DNA from: Caballeronia catudaia
Lineage (GTDB): Bacteria > Pseudomonadota > Gammaproteobacteria > Burkholderiales > Burkholderiaceae
DNA: 56,479 bases
Assembly (NCBI RefSeq): GCF_001544755.2
Contig: NZ_FCOF02000043.1
Span: 1-56,479, forward strand
Direction of reading: 5' to 3'
Part shown: in pieces, positions 36,473 through 44,644 of the stretch
Layout of the letters: every line of letters begins with the position of its first letter
How positions within the stretch are numbered: the stretch's first letter is position 1
Translations under genes and position numbers: made by a program
The notes under the pieces: model-generated
What the model was told of the DNA's origin: nothing
The model's database searches: none
What the model saw: only the letters and a program-made list of their open reading frames with translations

Positions 36473-37630
36473 ATGACTCAAACAACGCGGCCGTTTCTGC
36501 CTTTCGTGAAGCCGGAAATCGACGAAGAAACCATCCAGGGAGTCGTCGACGTGCTGCGCTCGGGCTGGATCACGACCGGCCCGCAGAATCAGCAGTTCGA
36601 AGCCGAATTGTCCGCCTACGTCGGCGGCCGCCCCGTGCGGGCGTTCAACTCGGGCACCTGCACGATGGAGATCGGCTTGCGCATCGCGGGTGTTGGTGCG
36701 GGCGACGAAGTCATCACCACGCCGATGACCTGGGTGTCGACCGCGAACGTGATTCTCGAAGTCGGCGCGACGCCGGTGTTCGTCGACATCGACCCGGTCA
36801 CGCGCAATATCGATCTCGACCTGCTCGAGCGCGCCATCACGCCGCGCACGAAAGCGATCATGCCGGTGTATCTGGCGGGTCTGCCCGTCGACATGGACAA
36901 ACTCTATGAGATCGCGCGCGCCCATAAGCTGCGCGTGATCGAGGACGCGGCGCAAGCGTTCGGCTCGACATGGAAGGGAAAACGCATCGGCGCGATCGGC
37001 GACATCGTGTCGTTCAGCTTCCACGCGAACAAGAACGTCACGTCAATCGAAGGCGGCGCGCTCGTGCTCAATAACGAAGACGAAGCGGAGCTCGCACGCA
37101 AGTACCGGCTGCAGGGCATCACGCGCACGGGCTTCGACGGCATGGATTGCGACGTGCTCGGCGGCAAGTACAACCTGACGGACGTGGCGGCGCGCGTCGG
37201 CCTTGGCCAGTTGCGGCAGATCGAGCGCTTCACCGAAAAGCGGCGCGAACTCGCGCGCGCCTACTTCGACGCGTTCGAAGGCGGCGCCGCCGTGAAGCTC
37301 GGCGTCGGACTGCCGCTGCGCAACTTCACCGACAGCAACTGGCATATGTTTCAGATCGCGCTGCCGCTCGACAAATTGAAACTCACGCGCGCGGAGTTCA
37401 TGGCAGAGATGAAGGAGCGCGGCATCGGCACGGGCTTGCACTATCCGGCGCTGCATCTTTTCACGCTGTATCGCGAGCGCGGGTTCAGGGATGGCATGTT
37501 CCCGCACGCGGAGCGCTACGGCGCGTCGACGGTCACGCTGCCGCTCTTCACGCTGATGAGCACGGACGATGTCGCACACGTCGTGAAAGCGATCGATGAA
37601 ATTTGCGAACAGTTCGCGCACAACGGGTAA
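36473..37630 (+). CDS. arnB: UDP-Ara4O aminotransferase ArnB (DegT/DnrJ/EryC1 family)
   Basis: This 385-residue PLP enzyme has FLPFVKPEIDEETI at the N-terminus, SGWITTGPQNQQFE (about 25), ITTPMTWVSTANVI (about 83) and the cofactor lysine in SFHANKNVTSIEGGA (about 182-196). It transfers an amino group from glutamate to UDP-4-keto-L-arabinose. It is close in length to E. coli ArnB. The arnC start follows 23 bases after its stop. Confidence 0.93.
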   Translation: MTQTTRPFLPFVKPEIDEETIQGVVDVLRSGWITTGPQNQQFEAELSAYVGGRPVRAFNSGTCTMEIGLRIAGVGAGDEVITTPMTWVSTANVILEVGATPVFVDIDPVTRNIDLDLLERAITPRTKAIMPVYLAGLPVDMDKLYEIARAHKLRVIEDAAQAFGSTWKGKRIGAIGDIVSFSFHANKNVTSIEGGALVLNNEDEAELARKYRLQGITRTGFDGMDCDVLGGKYNLTDVAARVGLGQLRQIERFTEKRRELARAYFDAFEGGAAVKLGVGLPLRNFTDSNWHMFQIALPLDKLKLTRAEFMAEMKERGIGTGLHYPALHLFTLYRERGFRDGMFPHAERYGASTVTLPLFTLMSTDDVAHVVKAIDEICEQFAHNG

Positions 37631-37653
37631 CCAGCAAGGACACTCAGGCCAAC

Positions 37654-38688
37654 ATGAGTCATTTGGATTTTCCGGCGACGTCTCCCGAGCTTTCGGTGAT
37701 CATCCCCGTCTATAACGAGGAAGACGGGCTCGCCGCCCTCTTCCAGCGTCTCTATCCGGCACTCGATGCGCTCGGCACGTCGTATGAAGTGATCTTCATC
37801 AACGACGGCAGCCGCGACAAATCGGCCGCATTGCTCGCGCAGCAATTTCATGTGCGGCCCGACACCACGCGCGTGATTCTGCTCAACGGCAATTACGGGC
37901 AGCACATGGCGATCCTCGCGGGCTTCGAGCAATCTCGCGGCGAGATCGTCGTCACGCTCGACGCCGACCTGCAGAATCCGCCCGAGGAAATCGGCAAGCT
38001 CGTCGAGAAGATGCGCGCGGGCTACGACTACGTCGGCACGATTCGTCAGCAGCGGCAGGACAGCCTGTGGCGCAAGAAGGCGTCGCGCGCGATGAACCGC
38101 CTGCGCGAGCGCATCACCAAGATCAAGATGACGGATCAGGGCTGCATGCTGCGCGCATACAGCCGTCATATCATTGATACGATCAACCGCTGCGGCGAGA
38201 TCAACACGTTCATTCCGGCGCTCGCGTACACCTTCGCGCAGAATCCGATCGAAGTCGACGTCGCGCACGAAGAACGCTTCGCGGGTGAGTCGAAGTACTC
38301 GCTCTACAGCCTCATCCGCCTGAACTTCGATCTCGTCACCGGATTCTCGGTCGTGCCGCTGCAATGGCTGTCGTTCATCGGGGTGATCCTTTCGGTCGGC
38401 TCGGCGGGCCTGTTCCTGCTGTTGGTGATTCGCCGCTTCATGTTCGGCGCGGAAGTCCAGGGTGTGTTCACCCTCTTCGCCATTACGTTCTTCATGCTGG
38501 GCGTGATCATCTTCGCGCTCGGGCTGCTCGGCGAGTATATCGGTCGCATTTATCAGCAGGTGCGCGCACGGCCGCGCTACCTCGTGCAGACGATTCTCGA
38601 GCAGCGCGACGGCCTGCCCTCCGCCGTCAGGCCGCCGCAGGAAGCGCTGCACGTGGCGGTCGTCACGCGCGAGGAAGACGGCCGATGA
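37654..38688 (+). CDS. arnC: Undecaprenyl-phosphate Ara4N-formyltransferase ArnC
   Basis: The 344-residue protein has a GT2 catalytic domain: LSVIIPVYNEEDGLAALF (about 12), DGSRDKSA and TLDADLQNPPEE (DxD, about 107-118). Two or three C-terminal membrane segments follow (about 235-255, 275-300). It moves Ara4-formyl-N from UDP to undecaprenyl phosphate at the inner face of the inner membrane. Its stop overlaps the next start by four bases (ATGA). Confidence 0.93.
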   Translation: MSHLDFPATSPELSVIIPVYNEEDGLAALFQRLYPALDALGTSYEVIFINDGSRDKSAALLAQQFHVRPDTTRVILLNGNYGQHMAILAGFEQSRGEIVVTLDADLQNPPEEIGKLVEKMRAGYDYVGTIRQQRQDSLWRKKASRAMNRLRERITKIKMTDQGCMLRAYSRHIIDTINRCGEINTFIPALAYTFAQNPIEVDVAHEERFAGESKYSLYSLIRLNFDLVTGFSVVPLQWLSFIGVILSVGSAGLFLLLVIRRFMFGAEVQGVFTLFAITFFMLGVIIFALGLLGEYIGRIYQQVRARPRYLVQTILEQRDGLPSAVRPPQEALHVAVVTREEDGR

Positions 38689-39671
38689 AGGCGCGCGCAG
38701 TCGTCTTCGCTTATCACAATGTCGGCGTGCGCTGCCTGCAGGTGCTGCGCGCGCGCGGCGTCGATGTCGCGCTCGTCGTCACGCACGAGGACAGCGCGAG
38801 CGAGAACATCTGGTTCGGCAGCGTCGCGCAGGTCGCGGCGGAATACGGCATCGAAACGATCATGCCCGCCGATCCGAAGTCGCCCGAGCTCCACGACGCG
38901 GTGCAACGCATCGCGCCGGATTTCATCTTCTCGTTCTATTACCGGCACATGCTGCCCGTGTCGCTGCTCTCGCTCGCCAAGCGCGGCGCGTACAACATGC
39001 ACGGCTCGCTCCTGCCGAAGTATCGCGGCCGCGTGCCGACGAACTGGGCCGTGCTCAACGGCGAAACCGAGGCCGGCGCGACGCTGCACGAAATGGCCGC
39101 GAAGCCCGACGCGGGCGCGATCCTCGCGCAAACGCCGGTGCCGATCCTCCCCGACGACACCGCTGCGCAAGTCTTCGACAAAACGGTCGTCGCCGCCGAG
39201 CAGACGCTCTGGCGCGTGCTGCCCGCGCTGCTCGCGGGCGAGGCGCCGCATCTGCCGAACGATCTCGCGTCGGGCAGCTATTACGGCGGACGCAAGCCGG
39301 AAGACGGCCGCATCGACTGGTCGCAGCCGGCGCAACGCGTCTACAACCTGATTCGCGCGGTGGCGCCGCCGTATCCGGGTGCGTTCACGGATATCGGCGC
39401 TGACCGTTTCATCGTCGCGCGGGCGCGGCTCGTGCCTGAAACGGGCGCGCCGGGCATCGCGCCCGAAAGACTCGGTGAGCTGCGGCGTTTGCCCCCGGGC
39501 CTGAGCGTGACGGATAATGCGCTGTTTGGCGTCTGCGGCGACGGCCGCGTCATTGCCATCCACGAGTTGCGTCACCGGCCGCTCGATGCCGGCGGCGTCG
39601 CGTCGAGCGAAGCGCGCACCGTCGAACCCGCCGAATTCGGCCGAATCATTCAATCCTCTCGTCATTCATGA
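38685..39671 (+). CDS. arnA: UDP-Ara4N formyltransferase (ArnA N-terminal half as a separate protein)
   Basis: The 328-residue protein matches the N-terminal formyltransferase domain of E. coli ArnA. It has NMHGSLLPKYRGRVPTNW (catalytic Asn and His, about 104-121) and KPDAGAIL (catalytic Asp, about 141), then the C-terminal FT subdomain (about 200-320). It adds a formyl group from N10-formyltetrahydrofolate to UDP-Ara4N. It starts inside the arnC stop and its stop overlaps the next start by ATGA, so all three genes are translationally coupled. In E. coli this domain is fused to the decarboxylase. Confidence 0.92.
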   Translation: MKARAVVFAYHNVGVRCLQVLRARGVDVALVVTHEDSASENIWFGSVAQVAAEYGIETIMPADPKSPELHDAVQRIAPDFIFSFYYRHMLPVSLLSLAKRGAYNMHGSLLPKYRGRVPTNWAVLNGETEAGATLHEMAAKPDAGAILAQTPVPILPDDTAAQVFDKTVVAAEQTLWRVLPALLAGEAPHLPNDLASGSYYGGRKPEDGRIDWSQPAQRVYNLIRAVAPPYPGAFTDIGADRFIVARARLVPETGAPGIAPERLGELRRLPPGLSVTDNALFGVCGDGRVIAIHELRHRPLDAGGVASSEARTVEPAEFGRIIQSSRHS

Positions 39672-40714
39672 AAAAAGTCCTGATTCTGGGTGTCAATGGC
39701 TTCATCGGCCATCACCTGTCCAAGCGCATCCTCGAAACCACCGACTGGGAAGTCTTCGGGATGGACATGCAAACCGACCGCCTGGGCGACCTCGCGAATC
39801 ACGAGCGGATGCATTTCTTCGAAGGCGACATCACGATCAACAAGGAGTGGGTCGAGTATCACGTGAAGAAGTGCGACGTAATCCTGCCGCTCGTCGCGAT
39901 CGCCACGCCCGCGACCTACGTGAAGCAGCCGCTGCGCGTCTTCGAGCTCGACTTCGAAGCCAATCTGCCGATCGTGCGTTCGGCCGTGAAGTACGGCAAG
40001 CATCTGGTGTTTCCGTCGACGTCCGAGGTGTACGGCATGTGCACCGACGAGCAGTTCGACCCGGAAGAGTCCGTGCTCTCCTACGGCCCGATCAACAAGC
40101 CGCGCTGGATCTACGCGTGCTCGAAGCAACTGATGGACCGGGTGATCTGGGGCTACGGCATGGAGGGCCTGAACTTCACGCTGTTCCGCCCGTTCAACTG
40201 GATCGGCCCGGGCCTCGACTCGATCTACACGCCGAAGGAAGGTTCGTCGCGCGTCGTGACGCAGTTTCTCGGCCACATCGTGCGCGGCGAGAACATCAGT
40301 CTCGTCGACGGCGGCGCGCAGAAGCGTGCGTTCACCGACATCGACGACGGTATCGGCGCGCTGATGAAGATCATCGAGAACAAGGGCGGCGTGGCGTCGG
40401 GCAAGATCTATAACATCGGCAATCCGACGAACAACTTCTCGGTGCGCGAACTGGCGAACAAGATGCTCGCGCTCGCAAACACATTCCCCGAGTACGCGGA
40501 CAGCGCGAAGAAGGTGCAGCTCGTCGAAACCTCGTCGGGCGCGTACTACGGCACGGGCTATCAGGACGTGCAGAACCGCGTGCCGAAGATCGACAACACG
40601 ATGCAGGAACTCGGCTGGGCGCCGCTAGCCAGCATGGACGACGCGCTGCGCAAGATTTTCGAAGCGTATCGCGGGCATGTGGGCGAGGCCCGCAAGCTCG
40701 TCGAACAGGCGTAA
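39668..40714 (+). CDS. arnA: UDP-glucuronate decarboxylase (ArnA C-terminal half as a separate protein)
   Basis: The 348-residue extended SDR-type protein has GVNGFIGHHLSKRIL (NAD site, about 7-21), STSEVYGMC (Ser, Glu, about 117-126) and YACSKQLMD (Tyr-x3-Lys, about 153-161), with PFNWIGPGLDS near 176. It oxidises UDP-glucuronate and decarboxylates it to UDP-4-keto-L-arabinose, the substrate of ArnB. It overlaps the formyltransferase stop by ATGA. Being a separate chain, it lacks the fused formyltransferase domain of E. coli ArnA. Confidence 0.93.
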   Translation: MKKVLILGVNGFIGHHLSKRILETTDWEVFGMDMQTDRLGDLANHERMHFFEGDITINKEWVEYHVKKCDVILPLVAIATPATYVKQPLRVFELDFEANLPIVRSAVKYGKHLVFPSTSEVYGMCTDEQFDPEESVLSYGPINKPRWIYACSKQLMDRVIWGYGMEGLNFTLFRPFNWIGPGLDSIYTPKEGSSRVVTQFLGHIVRGENISLVDGGAQKRAFTDIDDGIGALMKIIENKGGVASGKIYNIGNPTNNFSVRELANKMLALANTFPEYADSAKKVQLVETSSGAYYGTGYQDVQNRVPKIDNTMQELGWAPLASMDDALRKIFEAYRGHVGEARKLVEQA

Positions 40715-40724
40715 AGAGGCGCGC

Positions 40725-41621
40725 GTGGCCCGCATCGTTCTCAAGATCGACGTCGATACCTTGCGCGGCACGCGCGAAGGCGTGCCCAATCTCGGGCGTC
40801 TGCTCGACAAATACAGCGCACGCGCGACCTTCCTCTTCAGCCTCGGCCCCGATCACACCGGCTGGGCGCTGCGGCGCGTCTTCCGGCCGGGCTTTCTGAA
40901 GAAAGTGTCGCGCACGTCCGTGGTCGAGCATTACGGCGTGAAGACGCTCATGTACGGCGTGCTGTTGCCGGGACCGGACATCGGCCGCGAAGCCGTGTCC
41001 GAAATGCGCGCGATCCACGAGGCCGGCTTCGAATGCGGCATCCATACGTGGGATCACGTCTACTGGCAGGACAACGTGCGCGCGCGCGATCGCGCATGGA
41101 CCGTCGCGCAGATGCAGCAGAGCCATGCGCGCTTCATCGAGATATTCGGCGGGCCGCCCGTCACGCACGGCGCGGCCGGCTGGCAGATGAACGGCTACGC
41201 GTTCGAACAGATCGACGCGTGGGGCATGCGCTACGCCTCGGACGGGCGCGGTCGCACGCCCTATATCCCCGTGCTCGACGGCCGCACGCTGAACCACATC
41301 CAGATGCCGACCACGCTGCCCACGCTCGATGAAGTGCTGGGCGTCGATGGCGTCGACGAGAGCAACGTCGCGGCGCATCTGCTGCGGCATACGGCGAACA
41401 ATCCGCACGATCAGGTGTTCACGCTGCACGCCGAGCTCGAAGGCCAAAAACTCGCGCCGATTTTCGAGCAACTGCTCGCCGGCTGGCGCGCGCAAGGACA
41501 CAGCTTCGCCACGATGGGCGACTACCATGCGGCGCTGGACCGCGCGACGCTGCCCACGTACCCTGTGACGTGGGGCGAGATCCCCGGCCGCGCGGGCGAG
41601 CTGATCGTCCAGCCGGGCTAA
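40725..41621 (+). CDS. arnD: Ara4N-formyl deformylase ArnD
   Basis: The 298-residue protein starts at a GTG with GAGG before it, 10 bases after the previous stop. The polysaccharide-deacetylase (NodB-like) motifs are VLKIDVDTLRGTR (about 5, catalytic Asp) and ECGIHTWDHVYW (about 105, metal His-x3-His). It removes the formyl group from undecaprenyl-phosphate Ara4FN before flipping. It is the last gene of the cluster. A weak hairpin without a T-run follows at 41623-41639. Confidence 0.92.
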   Translation: MARIVLKIDVDTLRGTREGVPNLGRLLDKYSARATFLFSLGPDHTGWALRRVFRPGFLKKVSRTSVVEHYGVKTLMYGVLLPGPDIGREAVSEMRAIHEAGFECGIHTWDHVYWQDNVRARDRAWTVAQMQQSHARFIEIFGGPPVTHGAAGWQMNGYAFEQIDAWGMRYASDGRGRTPYIPVLDGRTLNHIQMPTTLPTLDEVLGVDGVDESNVAAHLLRHTANNPHDQVFTLHAELEGQKLAPIFEQLLAGWRAQGHSFATMGDYHAALDRATLPTYPVTWGEIPGRAGELIVQPG

Positions 41622-41704
41622 AAGCGGCGCGTGGCCGCTGTCCAGTCTCGTCGTAAATTCGTCGTCTTTCTCGCCAACGAACCATAACAATCGGAGAAAC
41701 CTTC

Positions 41705-42166
41705 GTGTCAGTTGCAGTCGACCAGCCCGTACCCGACTTCACCGCACCCGCAACGGGTGGCGAGTTCACGCTTTCGAGCCTGCGCGGCACGAAAGTCGTG
41801 CTCTTTTTCTACCCGAAGGACAACACGCCGGGCTGCACGACCGAAAGCCTGCAATTTCGCGACCACTACGACCAGTTCAAGGCGGCCGGCGCGGAAATCG
41901 TGGGCATCTCGCGCGACAGCGTGAAGTCGCACGACAACTTCAAGGCCAAGCTGGAGTTGCCTTACACGCTGGTTTCGGACGGCGACGAAGCCATCTGCTC
42001 GCTCTTCGATGTCATCAAGATGAAGAAAATGTATGGCAAGGAAGTGCGCGGCGTGGAGCGCTCGACCTTCCTCATCGACGCGAAAGGCGTGCTTCGGCGG
42101 GAGCTCCGCGGCGTCAAGGTGCCAGGCCACGTAGAGGCCATCGTCGAGGCTGTACAAGCGATTTGA
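41705..42166 (+). CDS. bcp: Thioredoxin-dependent peroxiredoxin (Bcp/PrxQ type)
   Basis: The 153-residue protein starts at a GTG with GGAGAA about 8 bases before it. The peroxidatic motif is YPKDNTPGCTTES (Cys44). The resolving Cys found five residues later in E. coli Bcp is absent (Leu49); the only other Cys is Cys98. It reduces H2O2 and alkyl hydroperoxides with thioredoxin, and the changed Cys pattern suggests a one-Cys or atypical mechanism. It is a single gene. A predicted promoter and structured RNA follow directly after its stop. Confidence 0.9.
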   Translation: MSVAVDQPVPDFTAPATGGEFTLSSLRGTKVVLFFYPKDNTPGCTTESLQFRDHYDQFKAAGAEIVGISRDSVKSHDNFKAKLELPYTLVSDGDEAICSLFDVIKMKKMYGKEVRGVERSTFLIDAKGVLRRELRGVKVPGHVEAIVEAVQAI

Positions 42167-42173
42167 GGCACGT

Positions 42174-42179
42174 TATATT
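42174..42179 (+). promoter_or_regulatory. -10 box of a candidate small-RNA promoter
   Basis: TATATT lies 7 bases after the bcp stop codon. A TGTACA at 42151-42156 is a poor -35 match with a 17-base spacer. Transcription would start near 42186-42187, only 3-4 bases before the first strand of the predicted closing stem of the RNA at 42187-42350. Confidence 0.45.
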
Positions 42180-42186
42180 GGACCGC

Positions 42187-42350
42187 AATGAGCGCCTGTC
42201 CACCCCATTCCTTTTGTCTTTGCGCGAGCCGCCGTGTGCCTGTCGGCGCGGCCGGCACGGACCCGGGCTATGTGGAATCGGCAGGGGAAAGGCGCTCTGA
42301 GACAGAAGTCAGCCGCTGGGTCCGCTAATCGGAGCAGCGGCTTTTTTATT
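42187..42350 (+). ncRNA. Candidate structured small RNA between bcp and phoH
   Basis: No coding frame here has a ribosome site, yet complementary segments nest well. GAGCGCCT (42190-42197) pairs with AGGCGCTC (42290-42297). CCCC (42203-42206) pairs with GGGG (42284-42287). ATTCC (42207-42211) pairs with GGAAT (42274-42278), leaving a 5-base bulge. An inner hairpin CCGTG/CACGG lies at 42232-42260. A separate terminator hairpin with a T-run ends the unit. Size about 160 bases. It does not match the 6S or SRP RNA consensus that I can recall. It could instead be a long 3' UTR of bcp or a leader of phoH. Confidence 0.45.
42311..42350 (+). terminator. Rho-independent terminator
   Basis: AGCCGCTG (42311-42318) pairs with CAGCGGCT (42335-42342), and an inner TCCG/CGGA stem sits at 42321-42333. 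TTTTTTATTT follows. It ends the candidate RNA or the bcp read-through transcript. Confidence 0.85.
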
Positions 42351-42575
42351 TGTGTTTTATTCAGCATTGCACGAAAGCCACGCTGCAACGGCTCACGCGC
42401 AACGATTGCACGCAACCTTCAAGGAGCAGATCGAAACTTAGGCGAACCGGCGATTTCGACAACGAAGCGCGCCACCGGGCGCAAACTGCGGGAACCGTAT
42501 TGCTTCGAGGGCGTACGAGCAGGATGCGACAGGCGGCGCACGATACACGAACCCGATTCCTTTCGAGGGAACACC

Positions 42576-44450
42576 ATGCCTTTGCCTACCGCCCCGGCCA
42601 AGCTCGGCCATCTCCTTCCGGCTGAAGAATACAAGGCCAAAGCCCGGCCTTCGAAACAGCCGAAAAAACAAGCCGCGGCGAGCGATGACGACGGCTTCGG
42701 CGCGGTCGACACCGTCGCCGCCGAGCGTCCCGCAGCCAACGCCGCGCACACGCTGCGCTCGATCGCGAGCGAAGTGCTGACCCAGATTCCCGCCGAAGCG
42801 CATGTGGAAGCGGTCGTACCGCCGCCTGCGCCCGGCACCGTGCCGACGCGCGGCCGAAGAACGAAACAGACCGCTGCGCTCCTGCAGCCGGCGCCGTCCG
42901 CGCGCGAGAGCGCACGCGAGACTGAGCTCGATAGGCCCGACGAGGTCGTTGCCCGCGCCGGGCGCGCGGAAACACCCGTGGCCCCCGCGCCGACCGCCGC
43001 AAAGGACGAATCGCGCGCGCAAGGCAAACGTCGCAAGGGCGCGACCGCCGAGACCGAATTGCGCAAGCTTTTCGTGCTCGACACCAACGTGCTGATGCAC
43101 GACCCGAGCTCGCTTTTCCGCTTCGAGGAACACGACGTCTATCTGCCGATGATGACGTTGGAAGAACTCGACAACCACAAGAAGGGCATGTCGGAAGTCG
43201 CTCGCAACGCGCGTCAGGTGAGCCGCACGCTCGATGCGCTCGTCGCGCACGCGGGCAAGATGACGGAAGGCATTCTGCTCTCCTCGCAGGGCAACCGCGA
43301 CGCGCTCGGCCGCCTCTACTTCCAGACGACGCTCACCGATATCGAGCCGGTTCAGGGACTGCCCGTCGGGAAGGCGGACAACCAGATTCTCGGCGTCGTG
43401 CGGGCGCTGCAGAAGGAGCGGCCGGATCGTCAGGTCGTGCTGGTGTCGAAAGACATCAACATGCGCATCAAGGCGCATGCACTGGGTCTGCCCGCCGAGG
43501 ATTACTTCAACGACCAGGTTCTCGAGGACAAGGACCTGCTGTACTCGGGCGTGCGCGCGCTGCCTCAGGATTTCTGGACCCGGCACGCAAAGGGCATGGA
43601 GAGCTGGCAGGACACGAAAACCGGCACGACCTACTACCGCGTGACCGGGCCGCTGTGCCCGTCGATGCTCGTCAACGAGTTCGTGTATCTCGAACCGCAA
43701 AACGGCGAGCCGTCGTTTCACGCGGTCGTGCGTGAGCTGAACGGCAAGACCGCGTTGTTGCAGACGCTGCGCGACTACGGCCATCACAAGAACAACGTCT
43801 GGGGCATCACCGCGCGTAATCGCGAGCAGAACTTCGCGCTCAATCTGTTGATGAACCCCGAAGTCGATTTCGTCACGCTGCTCGGCCAGGCGGGCACCGG
43901 CAAGACGCTGATGGCGCTCGCGGCCGGTCTCGCACAGGTGCTCGACGACAAGCGCTACAACGAGATCATCGTGACGCGCGCCACCGTGCCGGTCGGCGAA
44001 GATATCGGTTTCCTGCCGGGCACCGAGGAAGAGAAGATGCAGCCGTGGATGGGCGCGTTCGACGACAACCTCGAAGTCCTTCAGAAAACCGACGACGCCG
44101 CCGGTGAATGGGGCCGCGCCGCGACGCAGGAGCTGATCCGTTCGCGTCTGAAGGTGAAGAGCATGAACTTCATGCGCGGCCGGACGTTCGTCGACAAATA
44201 CGTGATCATCGATGAAGCGCAGAACCTCACGCCCAAGCAGATGAAGACGCTCGTCACGCGCGCGGGTCCGGGCACGAAGATCGTGTGTCTCGGCAACATC
44301 GCGCAGATCGACACGCCGTATCTCACCGAAGGCAGTTCGGGGCTCACGTATGTCGTCGACCGCTTCAAGGGCTGGACGCACAGCGGTCACGTGACCCTTG
44401 CGCGCGGCGAGCGTTCGCGTCTCGCCGATTACGCGTCGGACATTCTGTAG
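42576..44450 (+). CDS. phoH: PIN-PhoH family ATPase
   Basis: The 624-residue protein has a ~160-residue Ala/Pro/Lys-rich, probably disordered N-terminus. A PIN nuclease domain follows (about 165-300; LFVLDTNVLMHDPSSLF, DNHKKG and LVSKDINMRIKA carry the acidic residues). Last comes a PhoH ATPase domain (about 395-620) with Walker A LLGQAGTGKTLMAL, GEDIGFLPGTEEEKMQPW and Walker B YVIIDEAQNLT. PIN-PhoH proteins are thought to be RNA helicase-nucleases. GAGGGA lies 7 bases before this ATG. The frame is open upstream through the RNA candidate, but this is the first Met with a good ribosome site. The long N-terminus is unusual compared with short PhoH proteins. Confidence 0.9.
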   Translation: MPLPTAPAKLGHLLPAEEYKAKARPSKQPKKQAAASDDDGFGAVDTVAAERPAANAAHTLRSIASEVLTQIPAEAHVEAVVPPPAPGTVPTRGRRTKQTAALLQPAPSARESARETELDRPDEVVARAGRAETPVAPAPTAAKDESRAQGKRRKGATAETELRKLFVLDTNVLMHDPSSLFRFEEHDVYLPMMTLEELDNHKKGMSEVARNARQVSRTLDALVAHAGKMTEGILLSSQGNRDALGRLYFQTTLTDIEPVQGLPVGKADNQILGVVRALQKERPDRQVVLVSKDINMRIKAHALGLPAEDYFNDQVLEDKDLLYSGVRALPQDFWTRHAKGMESWQDTKTGTTYYRVTGPLCPSMLVNEFVYLEPQNGEPSFHAVVRELNGKTALLQTLRDYGHHKNNVWGITARNREQNFALNLLMNPEVDFVTLLGQAGTGKTLMALAAGLAQVLDDKRYNEIIVTRATVPVGEDIGFLPGTEEEKMQPWMGAFDDNLEVLQKTDDAAGEWGRAATQELIRSRLKVKSMNFMRGRTFVDKYVIIDEAQNLTPKQMKTLVTRAGPGTKIVCLGNIAQIDTPYLTEGSSGLTYVVDRFKGWTHSGHVTLARGERSRLADYASDIL

Positions 44451-44471
44451 GCGGCCGCTTTTCATCGCGAT

Positions 44472-44511
44472 AAACGGCCCGGCGGCGCAATCCGTAGGGC
44501 CGTTTCGTTTT
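44472..44511 (+). terminator. Rho-independent terminator after phoH
   Basis: AAACGGCCC (44472-44480) pairs with GGGCCGTTT (44497-44505), 16-base loop, followed by CGTTTT. It ends the phoH message. Confidence 0.8.
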
Positions 44512-44644
44512 CGTGCGGACGTTCTCCGGTTGCAACTTACAGCACAAACTTCATGTAATCCCTCAAGACAACTTGCCGCACGCCCGTTCGGCGGGCTAGT
44601 ATCGGCACACTGCCCTTCCTGCGAGTTTTCGCTCGTCTATTGCA

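Noticed and set aside
39668..40714. arnA split caused by a frameshift
   Set aside because: The two reading frames overlap by a clean ATGA, each has complete domain borders, and the same overlap style occurs at arnC. This points to genuine separate genes.
42167..42350. 6S RNA or SRP RNA identity for the candidate RNA
   Set aside because: The conserved 4.5S/SRP core is absent and I could not match the 6S consensus. The class is left open.
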